A stretch of 64,000 nt of DNA. Source: Io17-Chloro-G2 sp963663135. Its GTDB lineage: Bacteria > Chloroflexota > Dehalococcoidia > Lucifugimonadales > UBA3495. The first letter of the stretch is position 1; each line of letters opens with the position of its first letter. The stretch covers positions 558,001 through 622,000 of the forward strand of contig CAXXRM010000005.1 in NCBI GenBank assembly GCA_963663135.2, in the 5' to 3' direction. Made by a program: the position numbers and the translations under genes. The notes beneath the pieces were generated by a model that ran no database searches, had not been told where the DNA came from, and saw only the letters and a list, made by a program, of their open reading frames with translations. Of the stretch, positions 9,160 through 18,603 are shown piece after piece.

Positions 9160-11037
9160 ATGACGGCAATTGACGACGTCAAAGCCCGGCTGGATATTCT
9201 GGACGTTGTTTCCCAACACGTCGCCCTGAGCCGGTCCGGCCGCAACTACAAGGCCAATTGTCCCTTCCACCAGGAAAGGACGCCGTCTTTCTATGTGTTC
9301 CCGGAGAGGCAATCGTGGCGCTGCTTCGGTGCCTGCGCCACCGGCGGCGACGCCATCTCCTTTGTGATGCGGGCCGAAAACCTGGAGTTCGGCGAGGCTT
9401 TACAGCGCCTCGCCCAACAGACCGGGGTGGTTCTGCCTTCCCGTCAAAAGAGGGCGGGACAGCAAGCGGCGACGGACGCCAATCAGGCGGCCCTGGAGTT
9501 TTTTCAACAAACGCTCAGGTCGGCCCAAGGGGAGCCGGTCCGGGACTATCTTGACCGGCGGGGGGTTTCCCGGGAATCTATCGAAAAGTTTGAGCTGGGT
9601 TTGAACCCTGCCTCGGGCGGGGGACTGAAAGCTCATCTGACCGCAAGGGGGTTCACCGACCAACAGGGCGTTGAAGCCGGCGTCCTGCGCACCAGCGATA
9701 GCGGCTGGACCGGAGACCTGTTCAGAGGGCGGCTGATCATTCCAATCCGAGACTCGGCGGGCGCCTTGGCCGGTTTTGGAGGGCGGTCCCTGGACGATTC
9801 CCAACCCAAATACCTGAACTCGCCGCGAAGTCCAATTTTCGACAAGAGCCGTATTCTGTACGGCATGCACCTGGCCAAGGATGCGGCCAGGGGAAAGGGA
9901 CTGGTCATCGTCGAAGGCTACCTGGATGCCATCATGGCCCATCAACACGGGTTCGACAACGTGGTCGCGTCGATGGGGACGGCCTTGACCCAAGAGCAGG
10001 TGGGCCAGGTGAAACGTCTGACCAACCGGGTGGTGATGGCGTTGGACGCCGACGCCGCCGGCCAACAGGCAATCCTGCGCAGCCTGGAATCGTCCTGGCG
10101 GGTGTTTCAGTCGACGGTGGCCGGAAGATACAGGTCCACCACGTTGTTTCAAAGGCCGGAAATGACGGAAATAGCCATTGCAACATTGCCTGAGGGCGAG
10201 GACCCGGACACATTGATCCGCCGGTCGCCCGAAGAGTGGGAGGGGTTGACCAAGGCCGGGCGGCCGTTGATGGAGTACCTTTTGGACACCCTGGCAACCC
10301 AGGTTGACACCACAACTGCCCAGGGAAAGACCCGGCTGGTAGAGTTGGTTTTTCCGTTGATAGCGGCGGTGCCCGACCCGGTCCAACAGGACCAGTATTT
10401 CCAGTTGCTGGCCAGCCGGTTGGACGTAACCCAGGAAACGCTCCGGGCCAGCGTGGGGAGCCTTACTTCGGCGCGAAGGGCAAGTCCCCGGACATCCAGG
10501 CCAGCCTCAGCGACGGCCTCGCCATTCGCCAAACTGGACCATGACCCGATTGAAGACTACTGCCTGGCCCTGTTGTTGAAGCACCCGGAACTGGCGAATA
10601 TTGCGGAGAACCTGCGCGAAGAACTGTTCCGGCGTCACGAAAACCGCCAGATTGTTGCTCAACTGACAAATATCCAACAGGATGAATGGGGCGATGCCGA
10701 CAGGCAAACTACGCTGAATGCCGAGCCCGAAATGCAGGAAAGGCTCCGCCTTAGCCTGGAGGAAGAAGTGGCGGGGCAGTTGGAATTCCTGCTCCAAAAA
10801 CCACTGCCGGCCCTGGACGGCCCTACGAGGACGAGGGCCTTTAAAGAATCGGTGTCCCGATTGGAGGAGAGGCACCTCAGGGAGATGAAGGTAGAGGAAG
10901 GACTGAGATTTTCCGAGTGTCCGCCGGAGCTGTTGGAAGAATCTCATCAGAACGTCCTGGACATCAACAAAAAAATCAAAGACAACCAAAGCGCGAAGCG
11001 TGCGGTGGACCCAAGAGTTGCCGGCACAAGGAGATAA
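9160..11037 (+). CDS. dnaG: DNA primase DnaG
   Basis: This 625-aa primase makes RNA primers at the replication fork. The N-terminal CHC2 zinc finger has C34, H37, C55 and C59, with GGDAISFVM following. The catalytic core contains the EGYLDAIM TOPRIM motif and ALDADAAGQQA. The C-terminal helicase-interacting part is divergent, with a hydrophilic Ser/Ala-rich stretch at about 440-460. rpoD starts 5 nt after the stop, the conserved dnaG-rpoD pairing. Confidence 0.97.
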   Translation: MTAIDDVKARLDILDVVSQHVALSRSGRNYKANCPFHQERTPSFYVFPERQSWRCFGACATGGDAISFVMRAENLEFGEALQRLAQQTGVVLPSRQKRAGQQAATDANQAALEFFQQTLRSAQGEPVRDYLDRRGVSRESIEKFELGLNPASGGGLKAHLTARGFTDQQGVEAGVLRTSDSGWTGDLFRGRLIIPIRDSAGALAGFGGRSLDDSQPKYLNSPRSPIFDKSRILYGMHLAKDAARGKGLVIVEGYLDAIMAHQHGFDNVVASMGTALTQEQVGQVKRLTNRVVMALDADAAGQQAILRSLESSWRVFQSTVAGRYRSTTLFQRPEMTEIAIATLPEGEDPDTLIRRSPEEWEGLTKAGRPLMEYLLDTLATQVDTTTAQGKTRLVELVFPLIAAVPDPVQQDQYFQLLASRLDVTQETLRASVGSLTSARRASPRTSRPASATASPFAKLDHDPIEDYCLALLLKHPELANIAENLREELFRRHENRQIVAQLTNIQQDEWGDADRQTTLNAEPEMQERLRLSLEEEVAGQLEFLLQKPLPALDGPTRTRAFKESVSRLEERHLREMKVEEGLRFSECPPELLEESHQNVLDINKKIKDNQSAKRAVDPRVAGTRR

Positions 11038-11042
11038 AACGA

Positions 11043-12620
11043 ATGGTAAGACGCCAAAACAATAATGACCTGAACCCCGAAGAGTTCTTGGAAAACCGGG
11101 AGGAACCCGAAGACCGGGAAAACCTCCTGGAAATCATTCGCGGGGTACAGGGCAGCCAGGGTGATGATCCCCTGGCCGAGACGGCAACACTGCCGGCGAC
11201 ATCCCGGGAGTTGGCGACGGAGAGTCCCGACGAGCAGTGGGACCAGGTGAGCAGCGAGGACAAGCTGGCCAACGCTCCCGATAGCCACGGCCTGGAATCG
11301 GAGAACGAAGAGCCGGAATGGGAACCGGAATCCGAGTCCATGGAGGTGTTGGACGACCCCGTTCGGATGTACTTGCGGGAGATTGGCCGGGTGCGGTTGC
11401 TGACATCCAAGGACGAAAGGATTTTGGCCCGGAAAATCGAGGGCGGGAAACACCTGCAGGCCTTGGAGGCCGAGTTACTGGCCCTGGAAGGCCGCCAACC
11501 CAGGGCCTGGGAGCTTACCACCAGCCTGCTTCATCGCATGGTTGGCTTTGCGACCCTGCTGAATGGCTTGGGCGGACAGCTTGAGCTGCCTAGAGATATG
11601 ACGCTATCCCAAGTGGCCAACCTGGCCAAACTGCGGGAAGCCATTGACGCCAAAGTTTCCGTTGAGATGCTGGCGGTTCTGTCGGACATCCTGAATGAAG
11701 ACCCGGACGACCTCTACAAACAGGTGATCAACCTGTCTCTGACGAGTTGGTTGGTTCCGCCCGAGGCCATTGACGTGCTGGAGGACTGCAAGGTGTCGGG
11801 ATTGGAGGAGGCTCTGACCCGTCCCAGTTACCTAGAGCAGATGCAAAGGCTTGAACCGTTGTTTCGCGTTTATTTCCGCCGGATTCATGCGGAAAGCGAA
11901 CGATCGCAATCCCACCTGACCGAAGCCAACCTCAGGTTGGTGGTCAGCGTGGCCAAGAAATACATCGGCCGGGGAATGGCGCTGCTGGATATGATTCAGG
12001 AGGGCAACATCGGCCTGATTCGCGCGGTCGAGAAGTTCGACTATCGCAAGGGCTACAAATTCAGCACCTATGCCACGTGGTGGATTCGGCAAGCAATCAC
12101 CCGCGCAATCGCCGACCAGGCCAGGACCATCCGGATTCCGGTGCACATGGTTGAGACCATCAACAAACTCATGCGGCAGCACCGGCGGCTGCTTCAGGAA
12201 TATGGCAGGGAACCCACCGCCGACGAGATCGGGGAGGCCATGGAAATCGGGCCCGAAAAGGTTGAGGAGATTCTCAAGATCTCCCAGGAGCCGGTTTCCC
12301 TGGAAACACCCATTGGGGAGGAAGAGGACTCCCACCTGGGTGACTTTATTGAAGACCGCAACGCGCCGGCGCCGGCCGACGCCGCCTCATTCCAATTGCT
12401 CAAGGAACAGGTCGAAGAGGTCCTGCATACTCTGACCGACCGGGAGGCCAGGGTGCTTCAGCTAAGGTTTGGCTTGGAAGACGGGCGAAGCAGGACACTG
12501 GAGGAGGTTGGGCGAGAATTCGGAGTGACCAGGGAACGGATCCGGCAGATTGAAGCCAAGGCGTTGCGAAAACTGCGCCACCCCACCCGGTCCCGCAAGC
12601 TCAAGGATTTCCTGGAATAA
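11043..12620 (+). CDS. rpoD: RNA polymerase primary sigma factor RpoD (sigma-70)
   Basis: This 525-aa group 1 sigma factor has an acidic N-terminal part (1-100, Glu-rich) replacing a canonical region 1.1. Region 1.2 is DPVRMYLREIGRVRLL (about 106-121), followed by a non-conserved insert. Region 2 includes LVVSVAKKYIGRG, DMIQEGNIGLIRAVEKFD and YATWWIRQAITR. Region 3 is IRIPVHMVETINK and region 4 ends GVTRERIRQIEAKALRKLR. ATG 11043 is preceded by AAGGAG at 8 nt; the frame is open upstream inside dnaG without homology. It is co-transcribed with dnaG. Confidence 0.97.
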   Translation: MVRRQNNNDLNPEEFLENREEPEDRENLLEIIRGVQGSQGDDPLAETATLPATSRELATESPDEQWDQVSSEDKLANAPDSHGLESENEEPEWEPESESMEVLDDPVRMYLREIGRVRLLTSKDERILARKIEGGKHLQALEAELLALEGRQPRAWELTTSLLHRMVGFATLLNGLGGQLELPRDMTLSQVANLAKLREAIDAKVSVEMLAVLSDILNEDPDDLYKQVINLSLTSWLVPPEAIDVLEDCKVSGLEEALTRPSYLEQMQRLEPLFRVYFRRIHAESERSQSHLTEANLRLVVSVAKKYIGRGMALLDMIQEGNIGLIRAVEKFDYRKGYKFSTYATWWIRQAITRAIADQARTIRIPVHMVETINKLMRQHRRLLQEYGREPTADEIGEAMEIGPEKVEEILKISQEPVSLETPIGEEEDSHLGDFIEDRNAPAPADAASFQLLKEQVEEVLHTLTDREARVLQLRFGLEDGRSRTLEEVGREFGVTRERIRQIEAKALRKLRHPTRSRKLKDFLE

Positions 12621-12726
12621 CATAACGCATCGAAGAACGTCGAGTTGTCATAACATAAAGATGGAATGCGGATACATACTGCCTATTGAGGTGTCGAAAA
12701 CCCACCAAAACAGGCTCGTATAGTTC

Positions 12727-12756
12727 TTGGAATTGACGAATCCTGGGTGTTATACT
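12727..12756 (+). promoter_or_regulatory. Candidate sigma-70 promoter for the zinc-ribbon gene
   Basis: A -35-like TTGGAA (12727-12732) and a -10 TATACT (12751-12756) are separated by 18 nt. They lie 31 nt before the GTG start at 12788. Found by eye. Confidence 0.4.
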
Positions 12757-12787
12757 TCGCCTCAGTCAAGGCTGGGAGGAGGGACCT

Positions 12788-13003
12788 GTGGAAACGTGTG
12801 AAATCCCCAAGTGCCAAAAATGCGAAGTCGGGCAACTGGTACCGCTGTCCGACTACGGTGGTCAGGGAGCTGCGGTACATTACAAGGCCTGGGTCTGCAC
12901 CAACCCCGCGTGCGGATTCAACATCAAGATCCGCAACGGGGACATCTACCTTAACGAGCCCATCACCCCCGGCAGCATGAACCTGCCCCGGGGCGCAAGG
13001 TAG
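12788..13003 (+). CDS. Small zinc-ribbon-like protein
   Basis: This 71-aa protein has four main cysteines in two pairs, CxxC (C9, C12) and CTNPAC (C37, C42), the layout of a small zinc ribbon; another Cys is at position 4. The GTG start at 12788 follows a strong GGAGGAGG. It lies about 170 nt after rpoD on the same strand, with its own candidate promoter. Function unknown; the ribbon could bind nucleic acid or protein. Confidence 0.65.
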   Translation: METCEIPKCQKCEVGQLVPLSDYGGQGAAVHYKAWVCTNPACGFNIKIRNGDIYLNEPITPGSMNLPRGAR

Positions 13004-13399
13004 CAGCCAATCGCCACGACGTTAGTTGCGGCTAGTCGGGTTGGTATAGCCGCCGCCGCTTCAAAATTCGACACAAACCAGCCGCAAGGCGGCGGCGGTT
13101 AAACCTCGACTGTGCCCGTAACCGGGCGGGCTGCACCTAAATTATCGGCAACCCAGCCGCTACAGGCTGTTATGGCCGCCAATAGTCACCACCAGCGTAA
13201 TTGCGGCGTCTCGGGACATAGCCCGACGCGGCCTGGGAGTCCGGGTTCGCCGGTCGGACGCCTCTGAACGCAATCTGTGCCGAAATCAAAGAGGACCGCT
13301 GAATTCCAGCGGTCCTCTTCCTTTGAGTAGGGTTTCCCGATAAATTCGTCTGCCGGCAATCCAAGGGACGCGGCGACGAAAAACCCGAACTGGTGACCC
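13004..13399. other. Intergenic region between convergent genes, hairpin-rich
   Basis: I see no gene here. A GC-rich inverted repeat is present (GCCGCCGCCGC near 13052 with GCGGCGGCGG near 13090). A perfect 13-bp terminator-like stem follows at 13289-13319. The rest could be 3' UTR or an unrecognised structured RNA; I cannot assign it to a known RNA family. Confidence 0.5.
13289..13319. terminator. Bidirectional terminator between zinc-ribbon gene and CorC-like gene
   Basis: A perfect 13-bp stem AAGAGGACCGCTG / CAGCGGTCCTCTT closes a 5-nt loop AATTC. It is followed by T-rich sequence on both strands (TTCCTTTG; TTTGATTTC on the minus strand). Its place between convergent genes fits a shared terminator. 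Confidence 0.7.
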
Positions 13400-14629
13400 T
13401 TACGGTTTTTGGGTCAGGGCCTCCCGGTCAATCCGGCTGATACGAAGCTTTCTGAGCCTTCTTCCCAGGACCGAGGCCACCTCTAGCCGGACGTCCCCGG
13501 TGGTTACAACGTCACCGGGCTGAGGGATTCTACCCAGGGCGTGGTAAACATATCCCCCCACGGTATCGACTCCTTCCACCTGGATGCGAATGTCGAATAA
13601 CTCCTCGATCTCGGTGGTGGGTATCCCGGCTTCGACCAGTACAGTGCCTTCCCCCAAGTCTATGATCTCGGAGTCTCTGGTCCGGGAGAATTCGTCCTCA
13701 ATTTCCCCCACGATCTCTTCCAGCAGGTCTTCCATGGTGAGCAGGCCTTCGGTGCCGCCATACTCATCGACCACTATGGCCATTTGCTCGCGTTTGTCTT
13801 GGAGTTCGTCCAGCAGTTCGTCCAGGCGTTTGGTCTCGGGAATAAAGAAAGCCGGCCGAAGCAACTCCTTGAGTGAGGCGGTCTCTTTTCGTCCAGCCAG
13901 GGCCCCCATGACATCCCGGGAGTGAACGATTCCGATGATCCTGTCCGAAGTCTCCTCATACACGGGAAGGCGGCTGTGTCCTCCTTCCAGCATGGAGGCA
14001 GTCACCTGGAGCAAAGTGCTGTCCATCTCCACCGCGACCATGTCCAACCGGGGGACCATGACTTCCCTGGCAGTGGTCACGGAGAAGCGCAGCATTGACC
14101 GCAGCCGCTCCCGGTCCCGCTGGTCGAGACCGGTCAACTGTTCCTCGGTGATCACCGGCCCGTCCACGCCCGGACTTCCGTCAAAAATCGCAACTTCGTT
14201 GCCTATTTCATCACCCGCGCCGTTTTCAGAACTCCCATCCAAACCGTCCATTACAAAGCTACGGGCTCCGACGGCAAACCTGATCCAGGTGGTGGTCCAG
14301 GCCAGGCGGTGGGGAGACATAGCGGCGCAGGTCCTATCGATGACGACGAGAATCGCCCAAAGCCCTAACGAGAGGAACGAAAGGAACCACCAACCCATGC
14401 CGGTTATTGTTTGCAGAAAGGCCAAGCCCGACACTGTCACGGCCACGATGCAGGCGTGTCGCAGGGAAGAGAAGATGGCGATCAGCCACCGTGGTCCCCT
14501 ACCTCTCCAAGTAGAAAGGGTGGCGGCCATCGTCGAGTGTTGAACCAGGCTGATGTAGGAGAAGAGGAGGAGAAACCCGACGAAAATCGGTAATGCAGGT
14601 AAGCTGTCTGTACCCAAAACCCTTACCAT
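13400..14629 (-). CDS. CNNM/CorC-HlyC family protein with CBS pair
   Basis: This 409-aa protein has an N-terminal membrane part with about 4 hydrophobic segments (residues about 10-130, DUF21/CNNM-like but divergent). A cytoplasmic tandem CBS module follows: VMVPRLDMVAVEM, SRLPVYEETSDRIIGIVH, then MAIVVDEYGGTEGLLTMEDLL EEIVGEIEDE. A C-terminal CorC_HlyC domain ends it (VGGYVYHALGRIPQPGD). Such proteins are implicated in Mg2+/Co2+ efflux. The GAGDEIGN region links the membrane and CBS parts. It is convergent with the zinc-ribbon gene. Confidence 0.9.
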   Translation of the reverse strand: MVRVLGTDSLPALPIFVGFLLLFSYISLVQHSTMAATLSTWRGRGPRWLIAIFSSLRHACIVAVTVSGLAFLQTITGMGWWFLSFLSLGLWAILVVIDRTCAAMSPHRLAWTTTWIRFAVGARSFVMDGLDGSSENGAGDEIGNEVAIFDGSPGVDGPVITEEQLTGLDQRDRERLRSMLRFSVTTAREVMVPRLDMVAVEMDSTLLQVTASMLEGGHSRLPVYEETSDRIIGIVHSRDVMGALAGRKETASLKELLRPAFFIPETKRLDELLDELQDKREQMAIVVDEYGGTEGLLTMEDLLEEIVGEIEDEFSRTRDSEIIDLGEGTVLVEAGIPTTEIEELFDIRIQVEGVDTVGGYVYHALGRIPQPGDVVTTGDVRLEVASVLGRRLRKLRISRIDREALTQKP

Positions 14630-14681
14630 CCCGGACGCTTAAGGAGCAGGGGTGCGACTCCGAGCGTTTGCGTCTAGGATG

Positions 14682-16049
14682 TCAATTGGATTTCGCTTTG
14701 CTTCGGATTATTTTAGCAGGAACGCCAACCGCCAGCAAACCCGCCGGTATGTCTTTGGTTACCACCGCGCCGGCCCCGGTGGCGGCTCCAGCTCCCACGG
14801 TAACCGGGGCCACCAGCATGGTGTCGCAGCCGATGAAAGAATCATCGCCAATGTTGGTGCGGTGTTTATCGATTCCGTCATAGTTGCAGGTAATCAGGCC
14901 GGCGCCGAGATTTGACCTAGCGCCGATGGATGCGTCGCCGATGAAACCGAAATGGCCCATGACCGCTCCCTGGGCGAACCGGCTCTCCTTGACCTCAACG
15001 TAGTTCCCCAGGTAGACGTTCCGTTCCAGGTAGGCGCCGGGCCGCAGGTGGCAAAACGGACCCATCCGCACGTCGCTTTCCAGGGTGGCCCCCTCCAGGG
15101 CCGACGCCGTAACCCGGCACCGGTCTCCCACCCGGGATTCAGAGACCGTGGTGTTGGGACCGATCTCGCAGTCCTCCCCGACCCGGGAACCGCTCAACAG
15201 CATTGTGTTGGGCTTAATCACCGTATCCTGCCCGATGGATACGTCAGCGTCTATGTACACCGAGGAGGGGTCGGTGATGGTCACGCCCGCCATCATCCAG
15301 CGGTCGCAGATGCGCCGCCGCTGCACGGCCTCGACGTCGGCCAATTGCCGGCGGTCATTGACCGCCAAAATGTCTTCCGGGTCAGAGGCCAGCACGGAAT
15401 CAATCTTCTCCCCTTGGCGGGCTCCCATTGCCGCCAGCGCGGTCAAGTACACTTCTCCGCCGCCGCTCGGCTCGATTTGGGGCAGGTTCTCCCGCAGCCA
15501 ACGGTTTTCGAAGCAATAGATGCCGCCGTTGACCTCCGCCGGTGCGTCGATTGCTTCATCTAGATTCCGGAAGTCTCGCGACTCTACTATTGCCGTCATC
15601 CGCCCGTCTGCATCCCGTTGGACCCGTCCCAGGTCACCGGGCGCCGATGCTTTGGCGGAAAGGGCCGTCATGCGGTTCTCATTGGTGCGGTGGACTTCCA
15701 TCTGGTGTTTCACTACCTCCGGGCGGGCCAGCGGGGCGTCTGCGCCCTGCACCAACAGGCGCTGCGCCTCGTCGGGCAGCGATTCGGCGGCCAGCCGCAG
15801 GGCGTCCCCGGTGCCACTGGCCTGGGGCTGAACAACGTACTCAACGTCATCACCCAACACTGCGCGGATGGCCTCGCGGTTGGCGGTAGACACGACTACG
15901 ACAACGCGGCCAATGTTAAGTTGGGCCAACAACTCCACCGGGTATCTGATCAACTCTTTGCCGCATACCTTGTGCAGGGGTTTGGAGATGCGGGACTTCA
16001 TCCTTTCCCCATTCCCCGCAGCCAATATCACTCCGGCCCATTCATTCAC
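14682..16049 (-). CDS. glmU: Bifunctional UDP-GlcNAc pyrophosphorylase / glucosamine-1-P acetyltransferase GlmU
   Basis: This 455-aa two-domain enzyme makes UDP-GlcNAc for peptidoglycan. The N-terminal nucleotidyltransferase has ILAAGNGERMKS (8-19; usually GxGTRM), KPLHKVCGK and QASGTGDAL. The C-terminal left-handed beta-helix has hexapeptide repeats, GPFCHLRPGAYL, the GNYVEVKES motif and ITCNYDG of the acetyltransferase site. I choose GTG 16049 because GAGGTG precedes it and the protein then starts four residues before the first strand. The frame is open to 16100. Confidence 0.95.
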   Translation of the reverse strand: MNEWAGVILAAGNGERMKSRISKPLHKVCGKELIRYPVELLAQLNIGRVVVVVSTANREAIRAVLGDDVEYVVQPQASGTGDALRLAAESLPDEAQRLLVQGADAPLARPEVVKHQMEVHRTNENRMTALSAKASAPGDLGRVQRDADGRMTAIVESRDFRNLDEAIDAPAEVNGGIYCFENRWLRENLPQIEPSGGGEVYLTALAAMGARQGEKIDSVLASDPEDILAVNDRRQLADVEAVQRRRICDRWMMAGVTITDPSSVYIDADVSIGQDTVIKPNTMLLSGSRVGEDCEIGPNTTVSESRVGDRCRVTASALEGATLESDVRMGPFCHLRPGAYLERNVYLGNYVEVKESRFAQGAVMGHFGFIGDASIGARSNLGAGLITCNYDGIDKHRTNIGDDSFIGCDTMLVAPVTVGAGAATGAGAVVTKDIPAGLLAVGVPAKIIRSKAKSN

Positions 16050-16267
16050 GGCGGCACCTCTGAAATCGATTCTGTTGAAGAGATTTGACCCTGTCGGCAC
16101 ACCTGGAGACTTGGCTCAACCCTGGCTCTCACCGGTCCATTATAACAACCGTACCGGACCCAACCTGCGTTAACCTGCTGGCGTTGACAAGGCTTACCTG
16201 CCCCGGCAAAATGGCGCGGATTCGCACTCGGCGTCCGATCCCGATTTTTCGGTTGGAGTTGGGGAAA

Positions 16268-17683
16268 ATGGACAACCAAGACGTCCCATTTCTTACCGCC
16301 GCCGCCTTGGCGGGCTTGATCAAGTCTCGGCAAGTCTCGCCGGTGGAGGCCACCCAGGCTTACCTCGACCGGATCGACCGGATTGACTCCACGCTCAACT
16401 CCTACATCACGGTTTGTGGGGAACAGGCTTTGGAGGAGGCCCGCCAGGCCGAGCGGGCGATAGCAACCGGGGGATACAAGGGGCCCATGCACGGCATACC
16501 GGTGGCAGTAAAGGACCAATTCTATACCAAGGGGGTCCTGACCACCGGAGGCTCCAACATACTTAAAGACCTGGTCCCGGATGAAGATGCCACGGTTGTG
16601 GCGAACTTGAGGGCCGCTGGGGCGGTGTTGTTGGGCAAGCTCAATATGAGCGAGTTCGCCATGGGAGACGCTTTTCATCATCCTTACGGGCGGCCCAGGA
16701 ACCCGTGGGACCTCTCCCGCAGTCCCGGCACCTCCAGCAGCGGTTCGGGCGCGGCGACGGCGGCTTTTCTGTGCGCAACTTCTCTGGGGGAGGACACCGG
16801 CGGTTCCATCAGAGGACCGGCGGCGTTCTGCGGGCTTGCGGGCATCCGGCCTACGTGGGGCCGGGTGAGCCGCTACGGCGTCCTGGGCGCTTCATGGTCC
16901 ATGGACATTGTCGGGCCGATCTCCAGGACGGTGGAAGACTGCGCTATGACACTGGGGGCAATTGCGGGTTACGACCCCAAAGACCCTTCCACCTGGAACG
17001 TGCCAACGCCTGACTACGCGGCAGGATTGACGGGAAAGGTCGACGACATCAGGGTGGGCCTGGTCCAGGAGCGGGTGCACACCGATGCCGTGGACACCGA
17101 GATTCGGGAGGGCGTAACCAAAGCCATTGCTGGCCTGGGCGAATTGGGGGCCCACGTGCAGGAGATTTCGATCCCGCTGATTGAGCAATCGGCCCCAATT
17201 TCCACGGCGATAATCTGGTCGGACGCGGCTTACACGCACCGGAAGGGAATTGAAGAAATCATCGACCAATACGACCACAACAACCGGGTCCGCCTACTGG
17301 CCGGGAGCATAATGCCAGCGCACGTGCACCAGAAGGCATTGCGGCTGCGGCAGGCCCTTCGGCAACAAATCCTGGACGCACTGGAGCAGGTGGACGTGCT
17401 GGTGATGCCGACTTCGTCCATACCTGCCTCGCCCCTGCCTACACACGACGGTTTGGGCAGTAAGGGAGAACTGTTGGAGAGCTTTCGGGGACGCCGCAGC
17501 TTTACCGCCCCCTTCAACCTGGCCAGCGTGCCGGCGCTCTCCGTGAATTGCGGGTTCACGTCGGAAAACCTGCCGATTGGGCTGCAAATGGCGGGCCGGC
17601 CATTTGACGAGGCCACTCTTTTCCGCCTGGCTCACGCTTACGAACAGGCCAACGATTGGCACACGCGTCGCCCGCCGGTGTAG
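16268..17683 (+). CDS. Amidase-signature enzyme (GatA-like amidase 1)
   Basis: This 471-aa amidase-signature protein carries the Ser-cisSer-Lys triad: Lys82 in PVAVKDQF, the cis-Ser near 157 in PGTSSSGSG and Ser180 in DTGGSIRGPA. Such enzymes hydrolyse carboxamides to acid and ammonia. No GatB/GatC lies nearby, so a catabolic amidase is more likely than the tRNA-dependent subunit. ATG 16268 gives the standard N-terminus; the frame is open upstream to 16085. It is more distant from the two later amidases than they are from each other. Confidence 0.92.
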   Translation: MDNQDVPFLTAAALAGLIKSRQVSPVEATQAYLDRIDRIDSTLNSYITVCGEQALEEARQAERAIATGGYKGPMHGIPVAVKDQFYTKGVLTTGGSNILKDLVPDEDATVVANLRAAGAVLLGKLNMSEFAMGDAFHHPYGRPRNPWDLSRSPGTSSSGSGAATAAFLCATSLGEDTGGSIRGPAAFCGLAGIRPTWGRVSRYGVLGASWSMDIVGPISRTVEDCAMTLGAIAGYDPKDPSTWNVPTPDYAAGLTGKVDDIRVGLVQERVHTDAVDTEIREGVTKAIAGLGELGAHVQEISIPLIEQSAPISTAIIWSDAAYTHRKGIEEIIDQYDHNNRVRLLAGSIMPAHVHQKALRLRQALRQQILDALEQVDVLVMPTSSIPASPLPTHDGLGSKGELLESFRGRRSFTAPFNLASVPALSVNCGFTSENLPIGLQMAGRPFDEATLFRLAHAYEQANDWHTRRPPV

Positions 17684-17731
17684 CAACCGAATACCGGCCA
17701 AGTTCAGAAATTCCTAAGTTCCGACGCGCCT

Positions 17732-18097
17732 TTGGTCAATCAGTCGTCCGAAGGGGACAAACGTAAAGGCCAAAGTCACCTTAAACCCGCTTCTTTCACC
17801 ATCCGGACAACGGGTAAAGACCCATTTTATAGACCAGTCAAGGACTGGACGGATGTGCGGGTGGGTGTTTGTGAGTTAATGCAGGAGCGCCACCCTGACA
17901 CCTTCAGCAAGGTCGTCGACGAAAATCCGAAGTGGTTTTTTGAGGCCGACGCTCAGTACAGGCGGCAAATAGGTAGAACAGGTATCTACGTTCCTTCCGG
18001 TGGTGATAGGAGCCACATTAAGAAAGTGTGTGTTGATATGTTAGCCCGGTTCGGGTATTCGGAAAAATACTTGAGCATTGAGGATAGGAGACCCTAA
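17732..18097 (+). CDS. Hypothetical protein
   Basis: This open frame of 121 codons begins at TTG and is of unknown family. The C-terminal two-thirds look like a folded soluble domain (DWTDVRVGVCELMQERHP, YRRQIGRTGIYVPSGG, a final helix). No motif is recognised. It could be the 3' part of a longer damaged gene, since no convincing ribosome-binding site precedes it. It lies in a region of decayed genes. Confidence 0.45.
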   Translation: MVNQSSEGDKRKGQSHLKPASFTIRTTGKDPFYRPVKDWTDVRVGVCELMQERHPDTFSKVVDENPKWFFEADAQYRRQIGRTGIYVPSGGDRSHIKKVCVDMLARFGYSEKYLSIEDRRP

Positions 18098-18185
18098 TGC
18101 CCCAGTTCTTGCAGGGCCTGCGGACGTAAGGGGGCTGCTCAACCTCGCCCCCCCCCCCGCACAATTCAAACAGTCTGTTGGACTT

Positions 18186-18461
18186 CTACCCTTGGACTAT
18201 CAGCGTCACCACCACGCCGATAAGCCCGGCGATTATGCCGCTTCCTATACCAAACGCTGCAAAGTACAGCCGGTCAATCCTCCCAGCGACTCTGTTGAAA
18301 TGGGCGTCGATCTGGTTGAAACGGGCGTTAATCTCGTCTAATCGGGCGTTGAATTGTTCCATCTGGGCGACGATTTACTGCAACAAGGCCGATTGCTCGT
18401 CCATTCGGCTTTCCAGGTAGCCCAACGTGCGCCCTATGTCCGCGTCGCCGGTGGTGGTCAT
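18186..18461 (-). pseudogene. Small coiled-coil plus membrane-helix protein, interrupted by TAA
   Basis: On the minus strand an ATG at 18461 opens a frame reading MTTTGDADIGRTLGYLES, then heptad-like MEQFNARLDEINARFNQID repeats and a C-terminal membrane helix (GIIAGLIGVVVTLIV) ending in TAG at 18186. A TAA at 18377-18375 interrupts it after codon 28. A shorter protein could start at an internal ATG after the stop and would keep the coiled coil and helix. This layout is like small phage or plasmid accessory proteins. Too short for routine ORF calls. Confidence 0.5.
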
Positions 18462-18535
18462 CTCTACCCCGTGGCAACTTGTTAACCGTATAGTATCATA
18501 CCCGGATGGCAGTCAATTTCGACAGGAGCGTCCCC

Positions 18536-18586
18536 ATGCCCCAACCCTATGAGCTTTTTGTAACCGAGGCCGCCGAACCTGGATAG
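18536..18586 (+). pseudogene. Remnant of an amidase 5' end
   Basis: The sequence reads MPQPYELFVTEAAEPG then stop. It resembles the first residues of the amidase at 19229 (MPKPYELSLSESAF) and of the one at 24093 (MQQPYQMTLAQSAQ). Only the first 16 codons remain. It is probably a fossil of a duplicated amidase gene cut by later rearrangement. Confidence 0.45.
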
Positions 18587-18603
18587 GATGTTATCCGTAG
18601 AGT

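Noticed and set aside
13052..13100. GC-rich hairpin after the zinc-ribbon gene as a known RNA (RNase P, 6S or tmRNA)
   Set aside because: None of the conserved sequence landmarks of these RNAs could be recognised.
13935..14543. 202-codon plus-strand open frame
   Set aside because: It is antisense to the CorC-like gene with its CBS motifs, is Ser/Arg-rich and has no family resemblance.
18148..18158. Run of eleven C
   Set aside because: It is in non-coding sequence with no gene whose phase it could switch; probably only a homopolymer or assembly weak spot.
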